Source: Promethearchaeota archaeon (lineage in GTDB: Archaea > Asgardarchaeota > Lokiarchaeia > Sigynarchaeales > SOKP01). Taken from it: a stretch of DNA of 27,270 nucleotides. The translations under genes were made by a program, and so were the position numbers. The notes under the pieces are model-generated. The model was given only the letters and a program-made list of their open reading frames with translations. It ran no database searches and was not told the origin of the DNA. Location of the stretch: the NCBI GenBank assembly GCA_016839905.1, contig JAEOTJ010000106.1:1-27270 (forward strand). Reading direction: 5' to 3'. Position 1 is the first letter of the stretch. Each line of letters starts with the position of its first letter. Shown here one piece after another: positions 1 through 8,900 of the stretch.

Positions 1-135
1 GCGCACCCATGGGCTTTCACACTCGTCCAACTCGAGGTCGGTTTCTTGAGGACTTATCTACTGATAAGCATACCTTTTGGTAATACTCAAGGTCCCGTAT
101 TCAATTGTATGACATCATATCGCACCAGCTTCATG

Positions 136-402
136 TCACACTGAGCAATGACCCCAAAATTCTACTTCTGGAGGAATAATCATATCCTCATCTCCTTCCA
201 AACCAGTATCTAATTTCTCAGCAGCTTCATCAATGGATTCGATATCTTCCAATGAAGTAATCTCATCAATCCTTATATTTAATAACAGGTACTTGCACTG
301 ATCAAACCTCTCTCCCTTTACATAGATAAAGGTTTTACCCTTTTCTAATCTTAAGGTGATATAATCATTGACTTTAAATTCCTTAATTCCTTCCGTACTC
401 AA
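136..402 (-). pseudogene. 5' part of a conserved Asgard-type protein, truncated
   Basis: An 88-residue frame with clean coding character: a beta-rich start (VNDYITLRLEKGKTFIYV), a Cys/Leu segment (QCKYLLLNIRIDEI), an acidic helix (IESIDEAAEKLD) and the end FWGHCSV. I recall a common, uncharacterised Lokiarchaeal family with this same order, in which FWGHCS is followed by well over 60 further residues. Here the frame stops one codon after HCS. Continuing in any minus frame to the window edge gives nothing resembling the expected continuation. I therefore read it as the 5' part of a broken gene. The DNA left of the break, especially 1-50, is visibly richer in G+C than the rest of the window, so the break may be a rearrangement or insertion junction. 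Function unknown. The family assignment is from memory; the abrupt loss of frame is seen directly. Confidence 0.5.
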
Positions 403-427
403 TTAAACTTATTGCCTCTTATTTTGA

Positions 428-859
428 ATATTATTTTTAACTAAAGGTCGCATTTTTAAACCGCTACAAGCAAAAATAAACTGGGATAAATGGCTTAATG
501 ACATGGAACAAAGAAAAGTCTCTAAATTTAATACAATCTCATATAAGAGTCAAAACCTCGATATTCCTCCTGGATATGCATTAACTAAAGTAGATGTAAT
601 TGAATATGAGGACAAATTAGAGATCTATTTCAAGGATGCATTACTCATAACCCATCCTTATCGAGTGGTATTGAAACCAAAGAAAAAGAAAGTAGAAACG
701 AGAAAAATAAGGAAAAATGGTACCATCTCCTATAAAGGGAGATGGTACACGATCGATTACAAATTAGCAGGCAAAACCGTGGAAGTTCAAGAGACTAATT
801 CGGGCAGAACGCTCTTGGTATATTTCGACGGCGTGCTTGTTGCTAAATTAAACCTATAA
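428..859 (+). pseudogene. 3' remnant of a DDE transposase (duplicated C-terminal beta-barrel)
   Basis: The frame is open from 428. The first ATG is at 503, but residues upstream of it (GRIFKPLQAKINWDKWLND) read as coding and run straight into the domain, so the ATG is probably internal. The 118 residues after it form two related halves. The first begins RKVSKFNTISYK and has LEIYFKDALL near its end; the second begins RKIRKNGTISYK and continues with GKTVEV and LLVYFDGVLV. This pattern resembles the small beta-barrel C-terminal domain of Mu/IS481-type integrases, where such barrels follow the catalytic core. No DDE core precedes it, so this is a 5'-truncated remnant. A perfect 11-bp inverted repeat lies in the second half (720-730/738-748). 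TGACA motifs follow at 943-996. An alternative is a domesticated small DNA-binding protein starting at 503. Confidence 0.5.
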
Positions 860-883
860 GGCTTAATTAATATCTTAAATTTC

Positions 884-892
884 TTTTTTTTT
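884..892 (+). terminator. oligo-T tract after transposase remnant
   Basis: An uninterrupted run of T lies about 25 nt after the stop codon of the transposase remnant. Archaeal RNA polymerase terminates at oligo-T tracts without needing a hairpin, and none is seen here. Assigned from position and composition only. Confidence 0.3.
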
Positions 893-942
893 ATTTAACT
901 TTATTATTAATCTAAAAATAAGAAGAAAAATCATCTAGTTAC

Positions 943-996
943 TGACATTTAATGACAAATTTTTATGACCTGAAACCCTGACAAAAACATATGACA
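943..996. repeat. Five TGAC motifs, the last four at exact 13-nt intervals
   Basis: TGAC occurs at 943, 953, 966, 979 and 992, so the last four are spaced exactly 13 nt apart. Four of the five are TGACA; the one at 966 is TGACC. The array lies downstream of the transposase remnant and beyond the histone's 3' end. Short direct repeats ending in TGACA (TGTCA on the other strand) would suit a right-end transposase-binding array of a Mu/Tn552-like element, but an operator array is also possible. Confidence 0.35.
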
Positions 997-1009
997 TATA
1001 ACAATATAT

Positions 1010-1031
1010 AAAAAAAAAAAAGAAAAAAGAA
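1010..1031 (-). terminator. oligo-T terminator tract of the histone gene
   Basis: An almost pure A stretch on the plus strand reads as T-rich sequence on the minus strand, roughly 75-95 nt after the histone stop codon. This is the kind of oligo-T tract at which archaeal transcription ends. The GCATGC palindrome between it and the stop codon may add structure. Confidence 0.4.
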
Positions 1032-1103
1032 AATTGGTTTGTTAGATGCATGCTAAGCAATTTAAATATATTTTATTGCTAACAAAAGATCATTCTTTGT
1101 TAT

Positions 1104-1313
1104 CTATATAATCGTGGCTTGAAATAAGCCAACATAATTTTTACGATTTGCATGCATGGTGAAAGCTCTTGCTTGTTCTGTAAGTCCAGTAGCAGTTTTT
1201 TCTAAATGATCAATTAAAAGATCAACTGCATTTCGGGCTACAATGCTTGCACCTTGTTGTTTCATTAATCTCCTGATTGGAGACCACGCAAAGGAGTGTT
1301 TCTTTTTAGCCAT
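1104..1313 (-). CDS. Archaeal histone-fold protein
   Basis: At 69 residues it matches the length of archaeal histones such as HMfB. After a short basic tail (MAKKKHS) come helix 1 (SPIRRLMKQQGA), the loop and long central helix (ARNAVDLLIDHLEKTATGLTEQ) and the characteristic end ARAFTMHANRK, equivalent to the AxxHAGRK of classical archaeal histones. It should form dimers or longer multimers that wrap DNA. Two things are odd. The residue after RK is Asn rather than the usual Thr of the second DNA-binding loop. The third helix (YVGLFQATII) lacks the normal acidic-Ile-x-Leu-Ala pattern and ends abruptly. The start is supported by a strong ribosome binding site (GGAGGA, complement of 1322-1327) 8 nt upstream. 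It stands alone and is probably monocistronic. Confidence 0.8.
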   Translation of the reverse strand: MAKKKHSFAWSPIRRLMKQQGASIVARNAVDLLIDHLEKTATGLTEQARAFTMHANRKNYVGLFQATII

Positions 1314-1398
1314 TTTTTTATTCCTCCAATATTTTTAATTCAAAAAGTTAAAATTTGAGTTTTTAATTTTTTTTAATTTTATTTTTAAAGTTTCTTAG

Positions 1399-1414
1399 TT
1401 TATATTATATAAGA
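1399..1414 (-). promoter_or_regulatory. Candidate TATA box of the histone gene
   Basis: On the minus strand this reads CTTATATAATATAAAC, a good archaeal TATA element. It would place the transcription start near 1381 and give a leader of about 68 nt containing the GGAGGA site. The area is AT-rich throughout, so this is a candidate chosen for position. Confidence 0.3.
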
Positions 1415-2118
1415 AGAAGTATTTAAACATTATGGCGAATGTGAGGAACATGAAAAAGTTAGATGAAAAAATCTCGACAAAATCTTTTTTACCAATTAAT
1501 AATATTAAATGTCTTATGATCATTTGATCGGTGATCATGCCAAAAAAAGTAAGTATTTTTAACATAGTCAAAATGATCCAACTATCGATATTGAAAAAAA
1601 TATGTTTTAACACGGTTTTATTAGGATTTTTTGATGAATTAAAAAATATTGAATGAAATTATTTAATCCCCTATTAACCATTAAACAAAAATGGCATCAT
1701 CATGATTTTTGAGTTATGATTGAATCATGTAGGAAAAATAAATTTTAAACCATTCATTAATAATTCATTTGAGAATTAAAAAATTATTAACATCATATTA
1801 TAATGATAATCATTTATTTTTTTCCATTTAAAATCAAAACTTGAAGAGCTTAAAATATATTTACTATATTTGAAATTCATTAATATTATGGAATATAATG
1901 AAAAAAAAATATAGGGATTAGGGCTTTTTTATTAATAACGTTAATTAAGATAAAAGATTTTTAAAAATCTTAAGGATAAATATTCCTTTTTTTTTTATAT
2001 ATTAATTGGGAAAATTTGTACTATAGACTTTTTAAGTTTTAAAAGAAAAATTTAATTAAATTAAAGCATATTAATCACTTAGTTTATTTGATTTTTCAAG
2101 GTAGGGAATTAAAAAAAA
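1415..2118. other. Long AT-rich intergenic region without a supported gene
   Basis: I see no convincing gene, tRNA or array here. A 72-residue minus-strand frame at 1395-1613 is only Phe/Ile/Leu-rich translation of AT-rich DNA and overlaps the histone promoter. Two short inverted repeats are visible: ATGATCA/TGATCAT (1516-1522/1532-1538) and ATGATT/AATCAT (1716-1721/1723-1728). A T-run occurs near 1986-1997. The right end carries the leader of the proteasome-like gene, with GGTAGGG about 12 nt before its ATG. Confidence 0.4.
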
Positions 2119-2733
2119 ATGTCATATATTACAGTACCTGGTGCCTGTGGGGTTGCAATTAAATGTAAGGATGGAGTCATTTTAGGAAATGACAGGCGAG
2201 CTACATGGGGATATACAGTGACTAATAAATCCACGAAAAAGGTTTTTATGATAACCGATCATATAGGCTTAGCTGCCTATGGTCTTATAGGTGATTTTCA
2301 GATTTTGGTAAAAATTTTACGAGCACAAGCAAATTTATATAAAATTGATTCTGGAGAGAAAATTTCCACAAGAAGTCTAGGAAAATTAGTTTCAAATTAT
2401 TTATATTCTCGTAAAATGTATCCATTATATACAAATCTTATAGTTGCTGGAATGGATAATGAAGGGCCACAACTTTATACCTTAGATGCAATCGGCTCAT
2501 TGATTCCTGATGATTATGGAACTGCGGGAACTGGAATGTTAATGTCAATAGGCATTTTAGAAGCAGAATATAAATCTGGTATGACACTTACTGCTGGAGA
2601 GAAATTAGTAGAAAAAGTGATAAGAAATGCAATTAAAAGGGATGCCATGTCCGGAAATGGAATTGATTTATTATCTATTTCCAAAGATGGAGGTAAAGAA
2701 AAACATATTAAAATAAAAGAACTTGGAGAATAG
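2119..2733 (+). CDS. Proteasome beta-type subunit paralogue lacking Thr1
   Basis: A full-length (204 aa) Ntn-hydrolase-fold subunit of the 20S proteasome beta family. The landmarks are KDGVILGNDRRAT (Asp25, equivalent to Asp17), Lys41 (equivalent to Lys33), the segment GLIGDFQILVKILRA, GTAGTGM in the GSG loop region, and RDAMSGNGID (Asp175 and Ser178, matching Asp166/Ser169). Counting back from these, the position of the catalytic N-terminal Thr is Ala9, with sequence PGACGVAIK instead of the usual GTTTVG. The Ser of the GSG loop is Thr. There is therefore no obvious nucleophile, unless Cys10 acts after processing. Eukaryotic inactive subunits such as beta3 have a similarly Thr-less start. 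It may be a structural partner of a separate active beta subunit. GGTAGGG lies upstream of the ATG. A zinc-finger protein gene follows 94 nt downstream on the same strand. Confidence 0.85.
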   Translation: MSYITVPGACGVAIKCKDGVILGNDRRATWGYTVTNKSTKKVFMITDHIGLAAYGLIGDFQILVKILRAQANLYKIDSGEKISTRSLGKLVSNYLYSRKMYPLYTNLIVAGMDNEGPQLYTLDAIGSLIPDDYGTAGTGMLMSIGILEAEYKSGMTLTAGEKLVEKVIRNAIKRDAMSGNGIDLLSISKDGGKEKHIKIKELGE

Positions 2734-2814
2734 TTTTTTAAATGTTTTTCAATTAGAGTTAAAAATTAAAAAATAATTTTATAATATTTTTTCACATATT
2801 TATTTACTTGGTAT

Positions 2815-2820
2815 AGGTGA
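2815..2820 (+). promoter_or_regulatory. Ribosome binding site fixing a TTG start
   Basis: AGGTGA lies 7 nt upstream of the TTG at 2828, the normal distance, and no ATG is nearby. This supports TTG as the initiation codon of the 684-residue protein. Confidence 0.6.
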
Positions 2821-2827
2821 TTACATT

Positions 2828-4882
2828 TTGAAACTGATTAATAATCGATTCAAAGATATCAGAGATATAGAATTATTCTCAAAGGAAGATATTTATGGAA
2901 TTAAAAGTCAGCTTACGATATATCAATCAGAATATGCTGATACTTTGCAGGTAAATAATTATTTAAAACAACTATTATATTCTGAAATTCTCGATTTTTT
3001 TTCATATTATTTAAAAAAGATTAGAGAATTATTTGATAAGTATATAGTTCCAACAGAAGTTACCAAATCAATAAATATTTTAAGTTTTCAAGGTCTGAAA
3101 TCCGGTATATTTAAAGAACTTAATTATATTATAGTGAATTTAAAAAGTGTAAATTTAAATGCAAATAATATTAGAAGATTTTTTAAAAAAAATTCTTATT
3201 TAGAGGATTTAATAGAAAAAAATAATTTTCTTCTTGACGAAGCCAATAAATTGGTTATTGATTTTGAAGTGCATGTAGAAAAAATAGCAAATATTTATGA
3301 TAATGATGTTTATTTATGGTTTCAAATAAATCAAATTAAAAATTTGTGGTTCGTATTAAATCCTATTCCCGATTCAATAGAAGTCTGGGAAGAAACAAAA
3401 GAATTAATTAATTTTATAGAAAATTTAAACGAAGAATTAAAGAAAAAGAAGAAAAAAGATGACCATAGGCATGTCATTCATTTTGAAGAAGTCTATAGAT
3501 TTTGCATTGAAAAGCAAGAAAATCAGATTCTTTACCCCGAATTACTTTATCTTCTATATTTAAATAATATATTTGAGGAATATGCAGAACAAGATATTGA
3601 AGATGATATTGATAAAGATATTAAAAATACATCTTTAGGAGAAACAATAAGTCCTGTTATAATCAAGATATTTAAGGTATTATTAAGAGAGATCCTTGAT
3701 CATGTCGTTGAAGTAAATCCAAATTATAATTTAAGAGAAGATCTAAAAAGACTTGATGGAAAAGGATTTATAGAGCAAAAATTAAATAACTTTCTTCCTA
3801 GATTATTAGAGAATTATTTAAAAGCACTAGATAAAAAATATCAAGATATAATTGATAGTAGAAGTGAAGATGATGATTCTCAAGACATTATTGATTTATA
3901 TTCAGGGAAAATAGATAAATTTATTACTAAATTATTGGAATTCACTTCTTATTTATCAAATATTGAAACTTTTTTAGGTTCTTATGATATGGTTACATCT
4001 TCTTTAAAACAGATAATTACTATTGTAGTAGATGAGATTAATCGCAAAAAAAATGAATTTTTAAGTTATTTAACTACTATAAAAACAGAAAAAAACCGAG
4101 AGGACGTTAGAAATTTCATTTCATTTAAAATTTCTGAACTTAGTGACTTGATCAATAAATACGAAGAAGAGACATCCGTAATTATTAAGGGAGAGTTTCC
4201 ACAATTGGAAAACCTTAGGAAAATCTCAGAGAATTATAAAGGAAAAATTCAAAATATTAAAACTGAAGTTAATACACAATTAGAATTATATAGAGATAAA
4301 AACATTGATCTTTACCAAACAATAACACAATGGGAAGAAAATTTTAATCGTAAAAGTCAACAATTAAATTTTTTGGTTTCCTTATTAATCAAGAGAATAA
4401 TTAAAAGTTTTCAAGGTTTAATTGAGAAAGAAGGGCCTTTACTTGAAGGAATAGATGCTATAGCGCAACAAGGTGGGAATGAAGAAAGCTTATCAATAGA
4501 CTTAAAATATGCAAATGTCATAGCAGACGAGTTATCTATGGAACAAATTAATGCAAGAATTAATGAAATAAATTCAAAGATAGATTCAATAAAAAATGAT
4601 ATAGTCATGTATGAATATGAAAGAAAGAAATTTGAAGATCAATTAAAAAAACGTGAAAAATTAAGTAAAGGACTTGATATTACAGAAGCGAAATGTTCTG
4701 TTTGCTTTAAAGATATTGATTTTTCAATAGATCAAGTTATTAAATGTGCCCACTGTGGAGGTTCATTCCATTATCTGTGCGTTGCATTTTGGTTATCAAA
4801 ATATAATTCATGTCCTACATGTCAAAATTGTTTTGTCGTTCCTGATTCTGGTTTATTTGATTCTGATGATAATCGTTTATAG
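2828..4882 (+). CDS. Large helical/coiled-coil protein with C-terminal RING/PHD-like zinc finger
   Basis: 684 residues starting at TTG. Residues 1 to about 610 are almost entirely predicted helix, rich in Lys, Glu, Ile and Leu, with a charged KKKKKKDDHRH stretch in the first half and coiled-coil-like segments around 400-490 and 560-615. No enzyme motif is visible there. The C-terminus holds eight potential zinc ligands: Cys623, Cys626, Cys640, Cys643, His648, Cys651, Cys662 and Cys665, in the pattern C-x2-C-x13-C-x2-C-x4-H-x2-C-x10-C-x2-C. The FHYLC and FWLSKYNSCPTC segments resemble the E2-facing half of RING fingers. The C4-H-C3 ligand order is also that of PHD and RING-variant fingers. A ubiquitin-ligase-like role is plausible in an Asgard archaeon and fits the preceding proteasome-like gene, but it is inferred. 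Confidence 0.7.
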   Translation: MKLINNRFKDIRDIELFSKEDIYGIKSQLTIYQSEYADTLQVNNYLKQLLYSEILDFFSYYLKKIRELFDKYIVPTEVTKSINILSFQGLKSGIFKELNYIIVNLKSVNLNANNIRRFFKKNSYLEDLIEKNNFLLDEANKLVIDFEVHVEKIANIYDNDVYLWFQINQIKNLWFVLNPIPDSIEVWEETKELINFIENLNEELKKKKKKDDHRHVIHFEEVYRFCIEKQENQILYPELLYLLYLNNIFEEYAEQDIEDDIDKDIKNTSLGETISPVIIKIFKVLLREILDHVVEVNPNYNLREDLKRLDGKGFIEQKLNNFLPRLLENYLKALDKKYQDIIDSRSEDDDSQDIIDLYSGKIDKFITKLLEFTSYLSNIETFLGSYDMVTSSLKQIITIVVDEINRKKNEFLSYLTTIKTEKNREDVRNFISFKISELSDLINKYEEETSVIIKGEFPQLENLRKISENYKGKIQNIKTEVNTQLELYRDKNIDLYQTITQWEENFNRKSQQLNFLVSLLIKRIIKSFQGLIEKEGPLLEGIDAIAQQGGNEESLSIDLKYANVIADELSMEQINARINEINSKIDSIKNDIVMYEYERKKFEDQLKKREKLSKGLDITEAKCSVCFKDIDFSIDQVIKCAHCGGSFHYLCVAFWLSKYNSCPTCQNCFVVPDSGLFDSDDNRL

Positions 4883-4926
4883 TAAATTTGAAAAGAATTT
4901 ATTTTAATAATCTTCATTTGTTTATT

Positions 4927-5202
4927 TTATTTTTTAATATATTTCTTGATTTCTAAATTTCTTACTGAAAAATTTGAATCTAAATATAATATTATAGAAT
5001 GTTTTGGAAATCCATTATGCTCATGAAAATGAACATAATGAAGAGGCCAATGATTAATTTTAGATTTATCTTGTTTAATCAAGGTAATATCTCTACCAAA
5101 TATCATCTTCTTACATACAGGGCAAATAGTTAATAATTTTCGCATTAAAAAAGAGCGAGTTTCAGATTTATTTAATGATTTTTCCATAAAATTCAATCCC
5201 AT
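4927..5202 (-). CDS. Small CxxC/His-rich conserved-looking protein
   Basis: 91 residues or, using the internal Met6, 86. It has one zinc-knuckle-like motif (CPVCKK), then a His-rich segment (HWPLHYVHFHEHNGFPKH), then a beta-like stretch (IILYLDSNFSVRNLEI). The Cys pair plus closely spaced His residues could bind a metal ion. I have an impression of similar small proteins in Lokiarchaeal genomes but cannot name the family. It is convergent with the upstream zinc-finger gene, with their stop codons about 45 nt apart, and lies downstream of the LysE-type gene in the same direction. A TATA-like TTTATAAA near 5215-5222 would put the transcription start close to or just inside the frame, which favours the internal Met6 as the real start. 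Confidence 0.55.
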   Translation of the reverse strand: MGLNFMEKSLNKSETRSFLMRKLLTICPVCKKMIFGRDITLIKQDKSKINHWPLHYVHFHEHNGFPKHSIILYLDSNFSVRNLEIKKYIKK

Positions 5203-5299
5203 TTATACTACTTTTTATAAAAAGATTAAAAAGGGGCACTAAAATTTAGAATATCATTTTAACAATCAATGAAAAAATACTAGCTTACATTAAATTAAT

Positions 5300-5959
5300 T
5301 TATACTTGCGGAGGAATGATAATAATTTTAATTGTTAAATAAATACCAAAACTAATCATGAATAATGCGCTTAGAATCAAGATTTTCTTGTAAATTGATG
5401 GGTTTAAAGAACGCCCTCCGAGATAAACAAATATTGATATTGGAACATAAAAAATAAAATCACCCAGTTCATGTCCTAAAAAAAAGATAAGAATTCCTAT
5501 TGGATTTTCAAAAGAAATGTTTAAATTTATCATCAATCCTAATCCTGCAACAGCCCACCATAAAGTCCAATAGGGATTTGATAAACTCAGCAAGATTCCT
5601 CCTATAAAGCTATTTCCCTTAAAGCCTTTAATTTCTTCCTCAGAGAGGGAAAAATTAACTACAAATTCTTTTTTATAGACACTTTTTAGAGTTAGAAATC
5701 CAAAAATAACTAATAAAATTCCACCAATTACTCCGATTATCGTTAAAAAAAGAATATTTTGAAAAAATATTGAAACTCCAAGTAAAAGAATTATAATTAA
5801 ACATCCTTCTAATACAGCATGTCCTAATATTATAAATAATCCTGCAAGATAACCTTTATTCCCTTCAAGAGATTTATTTATAGTAAAAGTTAATACAGGT
5901 CCCGGAGATAAAGCCCCTGTAAGTGCAACTAAAAAGGAAAGGATAAAAATTTCAAACAT
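5300..5959 (-). CDS. LysE/RhtB-family amino-acid exporter
   Basis: A 219-residue integral membrane protein with about six hydrophobic segments, the usual length and topology for the LysE/RhtB family. The N-terminal signature ALSPGPVLT follows the first transmembrane stretch. GHAVLEG occurs in the next segment, and SLSNPYWTLWWAVAGLG in the middle matches the conserved NPxxxxWW region. Members of this family export amino acids or other small cationic or zwitterionic solutes; the substrate cannot be read from the sequence. The ATG sits 5 nt after the stop codon of the giant beta-helix gene, so translation is probably coupled and the two share a transcript. Confidence 0.85.
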   Translation of the reverse strand: MFEIFILSFLVALTGALSPGPVLTFTINKSLEGNKGYLAGLFIILGHAVLEGCLIIILLLGVSIFFQNILFLTIIGVIGGILLVIFGFLTLKSVYKKEFVVNFSLSEEEIKGFKGNSFIGGILLSLSNPYWTLWWAVAGLGLMINLNISFENPIGILIFFLGHELGDFIFYVPISIFVYLGGRSLNPSIYKKILILSALFMISFGIYLTIKIIIIPPQV

Positions 5960-5964
5960 ATTCT

Positions 5965-8900
5965 TTACACATCAATTTTTTCTTCACATGACCAACATCC
6001 TTCTTTCCGATTCTTAAGCGTTGAAGCACATTTCATGCAGTATTTAACTCCACATTTAGGACAAGAGTAGATGATACCTCGGATTGGTCCTTTATGGATA
6101 ATACAGAAATCTTGGTCAGGTTTGATTTCCATTTCTGATTCAGTTATAGCAGTCTCTTTCATTATTCTCTTCTTTTCAAACGCATCTAAGGGCTCTTTTT
6201 CAGGGACTGCATCCTTCTTTTTAGGTTCCTTTTCTGGCCCATCTAGTTTTTTAATATCTTCTTGGGATTTTTCAGTATATGGTAGGGCTTGTTTTTTCTT
6301 AGTTTTTACGACAAAGATAGCTCCAATTACTCCCGCAATGATTATAACTAAAATTATTACTATGAATAGTATATCTGGTTCAGGGGGGGTGATTTTATCC
6401 TTTTTCTTTTTAGGCACCTCTTCTTTTTTTCCGTCCCCATTACCATCATCATCTCTAAAATCATATAAAGTTATTGGGGGTTGCATCAAAGGATAATTAT
6501 CCTGAATTCCTGCAGAGACGTTTATAGAATATGGGCTATTACCAATCCCATCTTTATCAGGATCAGTACCTGTATAATTATCCCAATAATTACCATGAGT
6601 ACCATTGTCCCAATCGTTATTAATCACCATATCTGTTGCATGTATCGAATTATTGACAAAGGTATTGAAGTAAACTAAATTCATATTACAATCAGCACTA
6701 TCTATATCTAAACCTATACTGGAACTATTTGTAATTAAATTTAATGTAATTGTTGTATTATCAACATCACGATATAAATAAATCGCTATAGGATTTTTAT
6801 GGAAATAATTCTTTCTAACTTCATTATTATAGCACTGTTCTCTTAGATATAATCCATAATTTTGATTTTCTTCAAATCTGTTATTATAAATCGTATTATT
6901 TTCTGAAAATGAGAGTCGAAAACCTATATTATCATTCCCCGTAATATCATTTCTAGTAACATTATTTCGATGGCATGAGAAGTCGAAATATAAACCCCAT
7001 ACCCCATTCTCTCTCAAATTATTATCTATAATTTGTCCATCACTACAAGTATCTAAATGAATTCCCACGTCATCGTTTCCATTACATATAGACCCAGAAA
7101 TTGTAACTCTCTGGCAATTGTATATATATATTCCTGAATATACTGTATTATTATTAGTTATACAGTCGATTATTTGATTATCGTCACTATCCCAATAATA
7201 GAAACCATAAATCCCATCATTAGCAATGACATTGGTATATATATTATCAAAACAATCAAAATAACTCCAGACTCCAATTGAAGCATTCGAAACATCTACA
7301 TTGGAAATAGTGCTACTATCAACGTTATATAAGATTATTTGACCAGCATTAGCAAAATCCGCTTCGGTTAACCCTGATTGAGAAATATACTGATAAACGA
7401 TTTTATCATTAACAGTATTAGTTTGATATATTGTATTTGTAGCCATATATGCTCCAGATGCAGAGATTAAATTAAATCCAGCCCCATAAAGACTATTCCC
7501 TGAGAAATTTTCAAATCCCGAATTAGAAAAAACAATACCATTAGGATCATTACTAATTATAATATTATCTGACACAGTGTTATCATCACTATTGGCATGA
7601 AAATAAATATCATTACCCGTGTTTGTAATAAAAATATTATCGCTTATAGTATTAAAATCACTCTGCCAATACAGATACATCCCTCCAACATTAATTTTAA
7701 TCCGATTATGACTAATATTGTTGTACTGATATCCTCTCATATAAATCCCATAATCACCATTATTCGAAATCGTATTGTTGAAGACTGTAATATTCGTCAT
7801 AACTTCTGATATGTGGTATAATCTGATTCCATAATTCTGATTGTAACTAATATTACAATTCTCTAATGTTCCATTATAAACATTCCTAAAGTATATACCT
7901 GCCTCATTAACCCCAGGTCCCGCGTTATTTATAGAACAATTTCTAATTGTAAAGTATCCGTTCGCATTTTCGATAAAAATACCATAGGAGTTGCCATTTG
8001 CATCAATAGTAGTATCTTCTATCAATGTTTCTTCTGGATAGCCTGTTAAATAAATCCCTATTTGATTAGTTAATATATTATTTCTAATTATCGTATCTGC
8101 TGAATTAAGTATCTCAATTCCATAATCAACATTGTTATATATTACATTTCCTATGAGTATGCTCCCATTTGAGCCATCCTCTATTCTGATTCCAATATTT
8201 TGTAAATTAGATCCTGTATCAAATATTTCATTATTATGTAATTCATTTTTATCAGCCTCATCGAGCCTTATTCCATAATCATCATTATCCTTGATTATAT
8301 TATCAATAATATCGTTTGAATCACAAACCGTATGTAGATAAATACCTGAATATGAATTGTCTCGAAGGGTATTATCAATTATTATATTATCAACGCAATC
8401 ACTAAACATTTCAATCCCATAAAAATTATTAGAATAAGCAGTATTTTCTCTAATAGGATTATTGTTCGATTGAAACAGAAAAAATCCATTAAACGTGTTT
8501 GAGAAACAGGTATTATTTTCAATCGTATTATTGTCAGAAAAAACTATATAAATGGTATGCCAGTCATTATTACCCCCAGAATTATTTATTATAGTGTTAA
8601 AATTGCTACTATCAATTCTTATCCCATATCCATTCACACTACCATCATCATTCCAATGAACCCGGTTATAATTTATCAAATTATCTGTACTCCCTGATGA
8701 TAATACAATCCCTGATCCATTGTTATAACTCGCGCTGTTATCTGTTATATTATTTTTGTAACAAGAAATCAAAGTGATACCAGCTATATTATTGGAATTT
8801 GCAGTACTATTGAGAATAGTGTTATTATTACAATTATTCTCTAAGCGTATTCCACCTCGATAATTATCATTTGCTATGAGATTCTTTATCGTTATATTAT

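Noticed and set aside
1395..1613. 72-residue hydrophobic reading frame on the minus strand, resembling a small membrane protein
   Set aside because: It is dominated by Phe, Ile and Leu as expected from AT-rich DNA, has no ribosome binding site and overlaps the likely histone promoter.
6071..6678. Frames antisense to the beta-helix gene, including one of 141 residues
   Set aside because: They are shadows of the long gene on the opposite strand, with biased Ile/Ser/Pro content and no recognisable domain.
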